A stretch of DNA of 64,000 bases from JAENVU01 sp038250905 (GTDB lineage Bacteria; Actinomycetota; Acidimicrobiia; IMCC26256; JAENVU01): contig JBBSBV010000006.1 of the NCBI GenBank assembly GCA_038250905.1, forward strand, positions 1 to 64,000. Reading direction: 5' to 3'. Shown piece by piece: positions 25,626 to 34,209 of the stretch. The notes under the pieces were generated by a model. It was not told where the DNA came from, ran no database searches, and saw nothing but the letters and a program-made list of their open reading frames with translations. Both the position numbers and the translations under genes were made by a program. Position 1 is the first letter of the stretch; every line of letters begins with the position of its first letter.

Positions 25626-26431
25626 TGGCGGAGCTCGATCTCGTTCGGGAAGAGCTCCGTGAACTCGCCACGCCCGTGATCGAGGCCGCCGGAAATCCGG
25701 AAGAGCCGTTCGGCATCTACATCTTCTCCGCCGACCAACCGGAGTCCGAGCTCGCCCGCTACGTCGAACGGACCGTCTTCGACGAGACGTTCGGCAACCC
25801 CGCCGAGCTGCTCGACGCCGAGTACCTCCCGTACGAGGACACCACGATCTTCTTCACGGTGCTCGACCACCGCCGCCGCCTGCCCGCGGGGATGATGCGC
25901 ATCATCCTCCCGTCCGATCTCGGGTTGAAGACGTTCCAGGTCATTCGCGACGCGTGGGCCGCGGATGTCGAGGCCACGTTGGTCCGGAGCGGCTTCGTCG
26001 AGAACCTCGAACTCGCCTGGGACGTCACGACGCTCGCGGTTGCCGGCGAGTACCGCGGTAAGGCGACCGACGGTCTCATCAGCCTCGGCCTGTACCAGAC
26101 GTTGGTGCGCTCGGTGGTCGAGGGGGGCGGGCGCTGGCTCGTGACGATCCTCGACATGAAGCCGCTCGACCTGATCCAGGCGTTCACCCACCGGGCGTTC
26201 AGGGAGTTCGACGGCCTCGAAGCGCGCAGTTACCTCGACTCTCCGCTCAGCATCCCGATGTTCACCGATATCTGGGAATGGAAACCGCGGATCCTCGAAG
26301 CCGACGCCGACACCTACGCGTTGCTCTTCGACGGGATCGGTATCGAGCCTGCGATGCGACCGCCGGCGTGGGCGCCGTTGCTGCGGGCGCTCGGCCGGGA
26401 ACCGGCGCGCCCGACGATCGTCACGAGCTAG
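25625..26431 (+). CDS. GNAT-fold, autoinducer-synthase-like acyltransferase
   Basis: 268 residues from ATG 25625, sharing one base with the SpeD-like stop. A GNAT-type core is visible: DETFGNPAELLDAEYLPYED, FFTVLDHRRRLPAGMMRIIL, then WDVTTLAVAGEYRGKATDGL with the acyl-CoA loop position (about 145-165), and a long C-terminal alpha/beta part. The order of an N-terminal substrate loop, an R/P-rich strand and a WDVTTLAV strand recalls LuxI-type and PEP-CTERM-associated acyltransferases. Substrate unknown. Its stop TAG interlocks with the convergent GGDEF-EAL stop within GCTAGC. Confidence 0.55.
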   Translation: MAELDLVREELRELATPVIEAAGNPEEPFGIYIFSADQPESELARYVERTVFDETFGNPAELLDAEYLPYEDTTIFFTVLDHRRRLPAGMMRIILPSDLGLKTFQVIRDAWAADVEATLVRSGFVENLELAWDVTTLAVAGEYRGKATDGLISLGLYQTLVRSVVEGGGRWLVTILDMKPLDLIQAFTHRAFREFDGLEARSYLDSPLSIPMFTDIWEWKPRILEADADTYALLFDGIGIEPAMRPPAWAPLLRALGREPARPTIVTS

Positions 26432-28821
26432 CCGGCCGCGCTCCGCACCGCGGTGAGGTGCGCCGGCGGACCCGCGTTGAGGCGGGCCACGATCGCAGGG
26501 ATCAGGTCGGCCGATGCGGGCCGGGAGAACAGGTAGCCCTGGGCCTCGTCGCACCCGAGTGCGCGGAGGCGTTCGTGTTGGGCCTCGGTTTCGACGCCCT
26601 CGGCGATGGTCTCGACTGCGAGCGCGCCGGCCATGGCCACGATGGCCGCGATCAGCGTCTCGTCTGCGGTGTCCTCGCGGTCGAGGTCGTCCACGAACGC
26701 ACGGTCGATCTTGACCGCGTCGACCGGGAAGCGTCGGAGGTACGCGAGCGACGAGTAGCCGGTACCGAAGTCGTCGATCGCGATGCTGACGCCGAGCCCC
26801 TTGAGCTGGGTGAGCAACTCGGCCGCGGTCGCAGGGTTCTCCATGAGCGTGCTCTCGGTGAGTTCGAGGGTGACCGCGTCGGCAGGGACGCCGGAATCCT
26901 CGATGGCGCGCCGGACGCGTTCCACGACCTTGGGGTCTCGGAGCTGGCGGGCCGACACGTTCACGGCCATCGAGAGCTTGGACCCGCGCGGCAGTTCACG
27001 GCGCCACGTCGCGAGTTGGACGAGGGCCTCGCGGAGGACCCACGCGCCGATGTCGACGATGAGGCCCGTGTCCTCCGCGACCGGTACGAACGAGAGGGGT
27101 GGGATCTGGCCCCACGTCGGGTGCTCCCAGCGCAGCAGCGCCTCGAAGCCGGTGATCCGACCGGTGACGAGGTCGATGATCGGTTGGTAGTGGAGGGCGA
27201 GTTCGTTGCGGGCCACGGCGTGGTGGAGGTCGCGTTCGAGGGCCAACCGGCGCGACGCGCGGTCGCGCATCGACCCGTCGAACACCGCGACGCCGTCACG
27301 GCCGGCGTCCTTGGCCTGGTACATCGCGGTGTCGGCGTCGCGCACCATCGCTTCGCCGTCGACGGTGCTGTCGCGGCCGTCGGCGACGGCCACGCCGATC
27401 GAGATCGACGACGCGATCTCGGAGTCGCGGACCTCGAACGGCTGGGAGAACAACCGGCGGGTCCGGTCGGCCACCTCGAGCGCCTCCGGCTCCGTACGGA
27501 GACCGGACACGACGACGATGAACTCGTCGCCACCGATTCGGGCGACGAGATCCGACGGCCGGATGTGGGATCGCAGGCGGGCGGCGACCGCGACGAGCAA
27601 CTCGTCGCCGAGCCCGTGACCGAGGCTGTCGTTCACGAGCTTGAAGCGGTCGAGGTCGCAGAAGAGCAGGGCGACCAGGGTCTCGGACTCGTGCGCCCGG
27701 ACGAGCGCCCGCGCGACGTAGTCGTACACGAACGCGCGGTTGGGGAGCCCGGTGAGGGGGTCATGGGTGGCCTCGTGGGCCAGGCGGACCTCCGAGCGCG
27801 CGTGGGCCCGCAGGGCGCGGAACATGCGTGCGATGGCGGCGCTGGTGAGGGACAAGACGATGACGGCGAGCGCCACGCGGTCCTCGGAGGGCGCGTCCAC
27901 CTGGCTGAGGGTGACGAACGCGGGCACGGCGAGGGCCACCGCGATGATGGCGAGTCGACCGATGGTCGGCGCACTCTCCGCCGCGGGGACGATGTCGGTC
28001 TGGTGGACCATCGACGGGTGGAGCACGCACGCGATGAAGCAGATGTACGCGAGGGCGTACGGGATGTCGACGAGGTGCGCGGTCAACGGCAACGCGCCCG
28101 TCTCGAGCAGCATGTACACGACGTCGCCACAGAGGAAGAACGCCATCCCACCGAGGAGCAGTCGGCTCGAGACCACCCGCTGGCGGCCGGCGGAGAACGC
28201 GAGGCTCGCGGTGATCGCGACCAGGAACGTGGAGAGCGGCGTGTAGAGCGACAGGACGAGTCGCACCGTGAGCGGAACGTGGTGGTCGAACAGCGACGGG
28301 TTGATGAGGAACAACCAGCCGACGGTCATCGCCGCGAGTGCCGCGACCGTCGCATCGAGGATCAGGTCGATGCTCTGCGCGATCCCGTCCCGGCGGGCGA
28401 GGGCGATCCCGAGGAGCCCGCAGCCGGCGAAGATGTAGCCCGGGATGGTGAGGAGGTCGGGGACGAGGGACCGGTCGGCGGTGAGGTTGCCCAGAGTGCC
28501 GAGCGCCTCGCGTGCGATCCCGCCGGCGAGGAAGAAGCAGAAGCCGGTTGCGATGAGCAGCCAGGGGACCTTGGCGCGCGGTTGGTTGCGCCGGACCGCG
28601 ATCATCGTCGAGGACAACGCGGCGACGGTGAGCACCGCGAACGAGGAGTTGGTCAGCGGGCCCAGCAGGCGAAGCGCGTCGGCGATGACCCAGAGCGCAC
28701 AGACCGTGGCGACCGCGATCGACGGACCCGCGGTACGGATGGGATCGGCGGCACGGGTCGGGACCGGCGCGACGGCGCGCGCAGCCGTCTCGACCGCCAT
28801 CGCTCCCTCGTCGCCTTCCAT
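26428..28821 (-). CDS. Membrane diguanylate cyclase/phosphodiesterase (GGDEF-EAL)
   Basis: 797 residues from ATG 28821, with GAGG five bases upstream. The N-terminal third has about 8-10 transmembrane helices, a membrane sensor of unassigned type. A GGDEF domain (about 345-505) follows with intact ARIGGDEFIVVVSG near 430 and THDPLTGLPNRAF. The EAL domain (about 520-770) has ITGFEALLRWEHP, DDFGTGYSSLAYLRRFP and IAEGVETEAQ. Both active-site motifs look complete, so the protein could make and degrade cyclic di-GMP; which dominates is unknown. Confidence 0.88.
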   Translation of the reverse strand: MEGDEGAMAVETAARAVAPVPTRAADPIRTAGPSIAVATVCALWVIADALRLLGPLTNSSFAVLTVAALSSTMIAVRRNQPRAKVPWLLIATGFCFFLAGGIAREALGTLGNLTADRSLVPDLLTIPGYIFAGCGLLGIALARRDGIAQSIDLILDATVAALAAMTVGWLFLINPSLFDHHVPLTVRLVLSLYTPLSTFLVAITASLAFSAGRQRVVSSRLLLGGMAFFLCGDVVYMLLETGALPLTAHLVDIPYALAYICFIACVLHPSMVHQTDIVPAAESAPTIGRLAIIAVALAVPAFVTLSQVDAPSEDRVALAVIVLSLTSAAIARMFRALRAHARSEVRLAHEATHDPLTGLPNRAFVYDYVARALVRAHESETLVALLFCDLDRFKLVNDSLGHGLGDELLVAVAARLRSHIRPSDLVARIGGDEFIVVVSGLRTEPEALEVADRTRRLFSQPFEVRDSEIASSISIGVAVADGRDSTVDGEAMVRDADTAMYQAKDAGRDGVAVFDGSMRDRASRRLALERDLHHAVARNELALHYQPIIDLVTGRITGFEALLRWEHPTWGQIPPLSFVPVAEDTGLIVDIGAWVLREALVQLATWRRELPRGSKLSMAVNVSARQLRDPKVVERVRRAIEDSGVPADAVTLELTESTLMENPATAAELLTQLKGLGVSIAIDDFGTGYSSLAYLRRFPVDAVKIDRAFVDDLDREDTADETLIAAIVAMAGALAVETIAEGVETEAQHERLRALGCDEAQGYLFSRPASADLIPAIVARLNAGPPAHLTAVRSAAG

Positions 28822-28913
28822 CGCAACCTCGTGCCCAGCCCTTGGACCCACGGTGAGTCGTGCCCCAAGCATCGGCCCGAAGATCACGGCGCTTGAGTGA
28901 ACTCGTGGTGTCG

Positions 28914-29972
28914 TTACGTCGCGATTCCGGCCCCGGAAGCCGCGTGAGCCTCGAATCCCACCGGTCGGAGCCGGGTCCGGATTTCGTAGGACCGCATCAC
29001 GTCCGCCAAACACCGCTCCGCACCGGCTCGGGGGACCAACGCGATCACGCATCCCCCGAATCCCGCACCGGTGAGCCGGGCGCCGGTCGCACCGTGCCCG
29101 GTGAGGGCCTCGACGAGGAGGTCGAGCTCGGAGGTGGAGACCCGGAAGTCGTCCCGGAGGCTGGCGTGGCCGGCGAGCAGGATCGGCCCGAGCGGGTCCG
29201 GATCGCCCGCACGGAGCGCCGCCGCGAACTCGAGTACCCGGGCGTTCTCGGTCACGACGTGGCGGGCGATGGGATCGTCGCCCACCTGATCGAGGGTTGC
29301 GTGGCGCAGGGTGGCGACGCCGATGCGGGCCGCGGCGGCCTCGCACGCGGCGCGGCGCTGCGCGTACTCACTGTCGGCGAGTTCGCGCGGGAGACCCGAG
29401 TGGACCACCAGGACCGCGAGCTCGGACGGCAGGGGGAGCGGCTCGACGGTCAGGGCTTCGCAATCGAGCAGGAGCGCATGGCCGGCGACGCCCGACAACG
29501 ATGCCATCTGATCGAGCAGCCCGCCCGGGACGCCGGTGGCCGCCACCTCGGCCGCGAGCGCGAGCCGCGCCGTCGCGCGGTGGTCGTTCCGCTCCGGTGC
29601 CGCGGCCGGCAGCAGGGTGAGCATCAGGGCCACCGACAAGGCGGATGACGACGAGAGCCCGGAACCCGCGGGCACGGTCGAATCGATCTCGAGGTCGCAG
29701 CCGACGAGGGGGTGACCCGCATCGAGCAGGACCCGCACCGCGCCCGCGACGAACTTGCCCCAGGGTGCCGAATCGGGTTCGGCGCGGCCGGTGCCGACCG
29801 CGATCCGGACGCCGCCGTCGAGCTGGGCCGATCGGGCCGTGACCACCGCGGTTCCGTTCGGCTCCGAGCGGATCCGACATTCTCTGTCAATTGCCATTGG
29901 CAGGCAGTAACCGTCCGAGTAGTCGGTGTGTTCGCCGATGAGATTCACCCGCCCCGGCGCCCGCACCAACAT
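28914..29972 (-). CDS. galK: Galactokinase
   Basis: 352 residues from ATG 29972 (MLVRAPGRVNLIGEHTDYSD), the family's conserved N-terminus; upstream codons are not conserved. The GHMP ATP loop is VPAGSGLSSSSALSVALML (about 105-125), with the third motif LTGAGFGGCVIALVP near the end. It phosphorylates galactose to galactose-1-phosphate in the Leloir pathway. The gene is divergent from the DUF6159-like gene (62-bp gap), and galT lies beyond that on the same strand as galK, so galK and galT are not adjacent. Confidence 0.92.
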   Translation of the reverse strand: MLVRAPGRVNLIGEHTDYSDGYCLPMAIDRECRIRSEPNGTAVVTARSAQLDGGVRIAVGTGRAEPDSAPWGKFVAGAVRVLLDAGHPLVGCDLEIDSTVPAGSGLSSSSALSVALMLTLLPAAAPERNDHRATARLALAAEVAATGVPGGLLDQMASLSGVAGHALLLDCEALTVEPLPLPSELAVLVVHSGLPRELADSEYAQRRAACEAAAARIGVATLRHATLDQVGDDPIARHVVTENARVLEFAAALRAGDPDPLGPILLAGHASLRDDFRVSTSELDLLVEALTGHGATGARLTGAGFGGCVIALVPRAGAERCLADVMRSYEIRTRLRPVGFEAHAASGAGIAT

Positions 29973-30034
29973 CGGGCCGACTCTATTGCCGATCGTGCCG
30001 TCAACTTTTCGGCGCAACGGACGATACTGAGCGC

Positions 30035-30883
30035 ATGACTCGGTTCCAACGCACCATTGCACTCGCCAAGGCGAGTTGGGCAGTGTTGAAGGGCGATCGT
30101 TCCCTCGCCCTCTTCCCCGTCCTCTCCGCCGTGGCCTCGGTCGCGATCATCGCGGTCCTCGCGCTCCTCGGATGGGCGACGAAGGGCACGACGACCAATG
30201 CGGCGGGGCACACGGAGTACACCGCGAACGCGGCCACGATCGTGATCGCCGCTATCGGTTACATCGGTATCGCGTTCGTCCAGACCTACTTCCTCGCCGG
30301 GCTCGTCGGTTCGGCGAACGAGGTACTCGAGGGGCGCCCGACGACGGTCGGCCAGGGCATGAGCCTCGCGTCCTCACGGGTGTCGCGACTGCTCCCGTGG
30401 GCGATCGTGTCAGCGACCGTGTCGTGGATCATGCAGTCGCTCGAGCAGCGGGCCGGACTCGTCGGGCGCCTCGTGATCAGCCTGCTCGGCGCGGCGTGGT
30501 CGGTGCTGACCTTCCTCACCGTTCCCATCATCGTGTTCGAGAACGTCGGCCCGATCACCGCGTTGAAGCGGTCGGCGACGCTCACCAAGAGCACGTGGGG
30601 TGAGAACATCTTCGCCCAGATGGGCTTCGGGCTCATCGCCATCGTCCCGATCCTCGTGGCCATCGGCATCGGCGCCGCCGGCATCGCGTCGAAGACGATC
30701 GTGCTCGCGGTACCGGCGATCGTCGTCGCGGTGGCCATCCTCGTGGCGACGACGGTGATCATCTCCGCGCTGAGTGGCATCTACCGCACTGCGCTGTACC
30801 GCTACGCCACCGAGGGCACGGTGCCCGGTGCCTTCGCCGGCACCGACATCGAGCACGCCTTCGGCCCCCGCCGCCAGCGCTGA
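30035..30883 (+). CDS. Multi-pass membrane protein (DUF6159-like)
   Basis: 282 residues with about six transmembrane helices, opening TRFQRTIALAKASWAVLKGD, then FPVLSAVASVAIIAVLALLG. The central VPIIVFENVGPITALKRSAT motif and the late IYRTALYRYATEGTVPGAF match a widespread family of uncharacterised membrane proteins. It is inserted between galK and galT on the opposite strand. There is no evidence linking it to galactose use. It ends 3 bp before the convergent galT stop. Confidence 0.75.
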   Translation: MTRFQRTIALAKASWAVLKGDRSLALFPVLSAVASVAIIAVLALLGWATKGTTTNAAGHTEYTANAATIVIAAIGYIGIAFVQTYFLAGLVGSANEVLEGRPTTVGQGMSLASSRVSRLLPWAIVSATVSWIMQSLEQRAGLVGRLVISLLGAAWSVLTFLTVPIIVFENVGPITALKRSATLTKSTWGENIFAQMGFGLIAIVPILVAIGIGAAGIASKTIVLAVPAIVVAVAILVATTVIISALSGIYRTALYRYATEGTVPGAFAGTDIEHAFGPRRQR

Positions 30884-30886
30884 GGT

Positions 30887-31786
30887 TCAGGCGCGGCGGA
30901 GGCGCGCGGCGGCGGTCTCGGGCGCGACGGGATTGAAGAGCATCTCGGCTCCGACCTCGGCCGAGGCCACGTAGCGCAGGACCCCCGGTGCGCGGTGCAA
31001 CGGCGCGAAGTGCACGTGCAGGTGCACCCCCGGATGGATCCACATGAGGTAGGGCAGGGGCGTGTCGTAGATCCGGTCGTACCGGCCGACGATGTCGACG
31101 AGGGCCGCAGCCAGACCGTCACGGCCCGCCTCGTCGAGTGACGCGACATCGTTGACGTGCCGGCGCGGCGCGACCACCGTCGCGAAGGGATGACCGGCCG
31201 CGAACGGTACGTGGGTGACCCAGTCGCCGCCGTCGAACACCACGCGTGTCGCGGTCTCCACCTCCGCCGGGACGACGGTGCAGAGCGGACACCCGCGCGC
31301 GGACGCGATCTCAGCCTCGCGTCGCGGGAGGGGTGGGACGGTCGGGAAGCCGTAGATCTGTCCGTGCGGATGCGAGATGGTGGCGCCTACTTCGGCGCCG
31401 CGGTTCTCGAACACGAGCACGTACGCGATCTCGTCCCGGGCCAGGAGCGCCTCGGTGCGCTCGGCCCAGAGGTCGACGACGGCGCGGACCGCGGCCGGCC
31501 CGATCGTGGCCAGCGACCCGACGTGCTCGGATGTGTACAGCACGACCTCGGCCGCGCCACGCGCGGGCCGACGCGCGAACGGATCGTCGACGGCCGGCGC
31601 GGCGAGGTCGATCGCGGGTCCCGGTACGAGCGGAGACCACCGGTTCGGAAAGGACCGCACGGTGTACGGATCGGGCGCCTCGAGGCCACCCACACAGAAG
31701 GGGCAGCCGACCACGGGTTGGTTCGGTCGGTCCTGGCGGTCGCCGACGATCGCCACCCAGGCGCCGGTCAGCGCATCGAACCGCAA
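30887..31786 (-). CDS. galT: Galactose-1-phosphate uridylyltransferase
   Basis: About 299 residues if started at TTG 31786; no ATG or GTG lies in frame between the upstream stop and the first conserved strand (ELRFDALTGAWVAIVGDRQD), so the exact start is uncertain. Catalytic motif ATISHPHGQIYGFP carries the HPH nucleophile, with zinc-type CPFC near residue 33 and IHPGVHLHVHFAPL at the C-terminus. It exchanges UMP between UDP-glucose and galactose-1-phosphate. It follows the LLM oxidoreductase gene by about 25 bp on the same strand, so the two may be cotranscribed. Confidence 0.85.
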   Translation of the reverse strand: MRFDALTGAWVAIVGDRQDRPNQPVVGCPFCVGGLEAPDPYTVRSFPNRWSPLVPGPAIDLAAPAVDDPFARRPARGAAEVVLYTSEHVGSLATIGPAAVRAVVDLWAERTEALLARDEIAYVLVFENRGAEVGATISHPHGQIYGFPTVPPLPRREAEIASARGCPLCTVVPAEVETATRVVFDGGDWVTHVPFAAGHPFATVVAPRRHVNDVASLDEAGRDGLAAALVDIVGRYDRIYDTPLPYLMWIHPGVHLHVHFAPLHRAPGVLRYVASAEVGAEMLFNPVAPETAAARLRRA

Positions 31787-31811
31787 CTCGTGATCGCCCG
31801 CGGGAGGGTCG

Positions 31812-32711
31812 TCACGAGAGATGGGGAAGGACCTCCGCCGCGAACATGTCGAGGCCGTCGGTGTCGAACGGCGCGCGCATGGCGAGGATGAGCCAGTCGG
31901 CACCACCCTCCCGGTACGCGCCGACCCGGTCGACGATTTCCTGCACGCTGCCCTGCAACACTCCTGGTGCGACGTAGTTGGCCATGGCGCCGAACTGGGC
32001 TTCGAGGTCGCCGGGCCGCATGGCGATCCCGACGTTGATCGCGCGTTCGATGGTCTCGGGATCTCGGCCCACGGTTTCGCAGTGGCGGTGCAGAACCTCG
32101 ACCTTGTGCGCGAACGCGTCGGGCGCGATGAACGGCACGTTCCACCCGTCGGCGTGCTCGGCCGCGATGCGGAGGGTGACCTTCTCGCCGCCGCCACCGA
32201 TCCAGATCGGCAGTCGCTCCTGGACCGGCTTCGGCTCGCACTGCGCGTCACGCAGGGTGAAGAACTCGCCGTCGAACGTGGTGTGCTGCTGGGTGAGCAG
32301 GCCGCGGATGCACTGGATCGCCTCGTTCACCTGGCGCAACCGGACACCGGCCGACGGGTACGGCATCCCGTACGCCGCGTACTCGGCCTCCATCCAACCG
32401 CCACCGAGTCCGAGGGTGATGCGACCGTTCGCGATCTGGTCGAGCGTCGCCATCGCATTCGCCAGCACCGCGGGATGGCGGTAGCCCACCGAATACACGA
32501 GGCTCCCGCACCGCACGGTCTCGGTGGTCGCGGCCAGCGCGGCATGACTCGCGACCGCTTCGAGACAGTGCGGATTGCCGGTGGCATCGGCGGCGTAGAA
32601 GTGGTCCCAGATCGAGATCCACTCGAAGCCGTGTCCCTCGATCCGCCGCCACAGCGATTGCAGCTCCGCGATCGTGGTGTTCTGCAGGCCGGTGTGTACT
32701 CCGAATCGCAC
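31812..32711 (-). CDS. LLM-class (luciferase-like) F420-dependent oxidoreductase
   Basis: 299 residues from ATG 32711 (MRFGVHTGLQNTTIAELQSL). TIM-barrel luciferase-like family: WISIWDHFYAADATGNPHCL, ATLDQIANGRITLGLGGGW, RLPIWIGGGGEKVTLRIAAE. These match the large actinobacterial LLM subgroup, which mostly uses F420 and sometimes FMN; the substrate is unknown. It is the upstream partner of galT on the same strand and diverges from the PAC2 gene. Confidence 0.85.
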   Translation of the reverse strand: MRFGVHTGLQNTTIAELQSLWRRIEGHGFEWISIWDHFYAADATGNPHCLEAVASHAALAATTETVRCGSLVYSVGYRHPAVLANAMATLDQIANGRITLGLGGGWMEAEYAAYGMPYPSAGVRLRQVNEAIQCIRGLLTQQHTTFDGEFFTLRDAQCEPKPVQERLPIWIGGGGEKVTLRIAAEHADGWNVPFIAPDAFAHKVEVLHRHCETVGRDPETIERAINVGIAMRPGDLEAQFGAMANYVAPGVLQGSVQEIVDRVGAYREGGADWLILAMRAPFDTDGLDMFAAEVLPHLS

Positions 32712-32730
32712 GGCATCGGACTCTATCGGT

Positions 32731-32783
32731 GCGAGGCCGCGAGCCCCACGGAACCCATGACCGGGAGGAGTCCGAGCGGACGA
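32731..32783 (+). repeat. Dispersed intergenic repeat, copy A
   Basis: A 53-bp stretch matching 46 of 53 positions of 39903-39955 with no gaps, sharing GCGAGCCCCACG and ACCCATGACCG. It lies between the divergent LLM and PAC2 genes, ending 32 bp before the PAC2 start. The rest of the intergenic DNA shows no relation, so this is a short dispersed element rather than a wider duplication. Confidence 0.6.
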
Positions 32784-32815
32784 ACAATTTGGCGCCCAAC
32801 CTCTAAGGTGGCCGG

Positions 32816-33643
32816 GTGCTGGAGATCGTGCAGATGCCCGAGTTGCGGGACCCCGTCATGGTGATGTCGTTCACCGGCTGGGTCGACGGCGGACTCGCCG
32901 GCGCGGGCGCGGCCGCCGTGCTGGCCGACCAACTGCAGTCGTCCCGCACCTGCGCGAACTTCGACCTCGCGGAATACGTCGACCTGCAACAGACCCGGCC
33001 CACGGTGAGCCTGGTCGACGGCGAGACGCGTCGTGTCCATTGGCCGACCATCGAGGTCGTGGCCGGCGTCGCCGGTCGTGACGTGCTGATGGTGACCGGC
33101 CCCGAACCGTCGGTGCGGTGGAAGGCGGTGGCGGACGAACTCGTCGGCTTCGCGAAGTCGGCCGGGGTCCGGGAAGCGGTCTGCCTCGGGGGGATGCCCT
33201 CACCGGTCTCGCACCGCCGCCCCATCGTGGTGCTCGCCACCGCGTCGAGTCGCTCGGTTGCCCAGGAGTCGGGTGAGTTGCGCGCCGACTATCTCGGTCC
33301 GACCGGCATCCAAACCGTCATGCAGGTCGCCCTCGGCGCCGCGGGCATCCCCACCGTCGGGCTCTGGGCCCAGGTGCCCCACTACGTGGCGGGCACACCG
33401 TCGCCGCCGGCGATCCGCGCCCTGCTCGACCGGCTCCGCGAGCTCACCCGTATCCAGGTCGACACCCACGGCCTCGACGACCAGACGGCCGAGTACAACG
33501 AGCAGGTCGAGACCGGCCTCGCCGAACGGCCCGACGTCGCCGCGCTGGTCCGCCAGATCGAGGAGGCGAGTGGGCCCGAAGACCTCCCCTCCGGCGACGA
33601 CCTCGCCCGCGAGATCGAGCAGTTCCTCCGCGACGAGAACTAG
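32816..33643 (+). CDS. PAC2-family protein (proteasome assembly chaperone-like)
   Basis: 275 residues from GTG 32816. The conserved PAC2 features are MVMSFTGWVDGGLAGAGAAA, then CLGGMPSPVSHRRPIVV, GPTGIQTVMQVALGAAGIP and GLWAQVPHYVAGTPSPPA. Actinobacterial members are linked to proteasome or ATP-grasp contexts, but none of those genes is adjacent and function is not established. A C-terminal acidic helix (YNEQVETGLAERPDVAALVR) is typical. Confidence 0.85.
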   Translation: MLEIVQMPELRDPVMVMSFTGWVDGGLAGAGAAAVLADQLQSSRTCANFDLAEYVDLQQTRPTVSLVDGETRRVHWPTIEVVAGVAGRDVLMVTGPEPSVRWKAVADELVGFAKSAGVREAVCLGGMPSPVSHRRPIVVLATASSRSVAQESGELRADYLGPTGIQTVMQVALGAAGIPTVGLWAQVPHYVAGTPSPPAIRALLDRLRELTRIQVDTHGLDDQTAEYNEQVETGLAERPDVAALVRQIEEASGPEDLPSGDDLAREIEQFLRDEN

Positions 33644-33891
33644 TTCCGTCATATCGGGTCGTCCGCTCATGCTCCTGATGGGTGGCGGCGGCGTGCGGAA
33701 CGCTCCCGACCTGCTCGCTGCGCTCGGGTACGTTCCCCTCATGACCGAGTTTCCCGAGGCCCGAGGTCGACGCGGCGTTCCCATCGCCAATGTCAAGGCG
33801 GCGGCCGAGGCCTGAGCCGCGGATCGGACCCGGCTGCGAGGCACCGGTAACCTCACCCGTTCGCTGAGCGGGACCCTGAGGAGAGGCAAAC

Positions 33892-34209
33892 ATGAGCGTG
33901 GTCAAGATCAATGCCATCACCGTCCCGGCGGAGCGGGCCGACACGCTGGTCGAGCGGTTCGCGGCCCGGGCCGGCGAGGTCGGCAAGGCTCCCGGCTTCG
34001 AGATGTTCGAGCTGCTCCGCCCGAGCGACGACAAGAACACGTTCCTCGTGTACACGCGGTGGGCCTCGGAAGCGGACTTCCAGGCGTGGATGGAGAGCGC
34101 CGCCTTCGGGCAGGGGCACCGCCAGCACACCGGCGAGGGTCCGGTGAGCACCGGCGCCGAGCTGTGGCAGTTCGACGTGGTCCAACACGAAGAGGCCCCG
34201 ACGTCGTGA
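33892..34209 (+). CDS. Antibiotic-biosynthesis-monooxygenase-fold protein, MhuD/IsdG-like haem degrader
   Basis: 105 residues from ATG 33892, with GAGGAGAGG upstream. The sequence SVVKINAITVPAERADTLVE, APGFEMFELLRPSDDKNTFL and TRWASEADFQAWM closely follows the ABM fold of mycobacterial MhuD, a non-canonical haem oxygenase. The histidine near HRQH may bind haem but is not proven. It overlaps the acyl-CoA synthetase gene by GTGA (34206-34209) and so is translationally coupled to it. Confidence 0.75.
   Translation: MSVVKINAITVPAERADTLVERFAARAGEVGKAPGFEMFELLRPSDDKNTFLVYTRWASEADFQAWMESAAFGQGHRQHTGEGPVSTGAELWQFDVVQHEEAPTS

Noticed and set aside
26278..28896. An 872-codon plus-strand frame across the GGDEF-EAL gene
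   Set aside because: GGDEF and EAL catalytic motifs are intact on the minus strand; this frame is Gly/Arg/Asp-rich with no domain.
33669..33815. A possible 48-residue gene between PAC2 and the MhuD-like gene
   Set aside because: No Shine-Dalgarno sequence, no recognisable product, and part of the stretch overlaps the degenerate dispersed repeat at 33660-33676.
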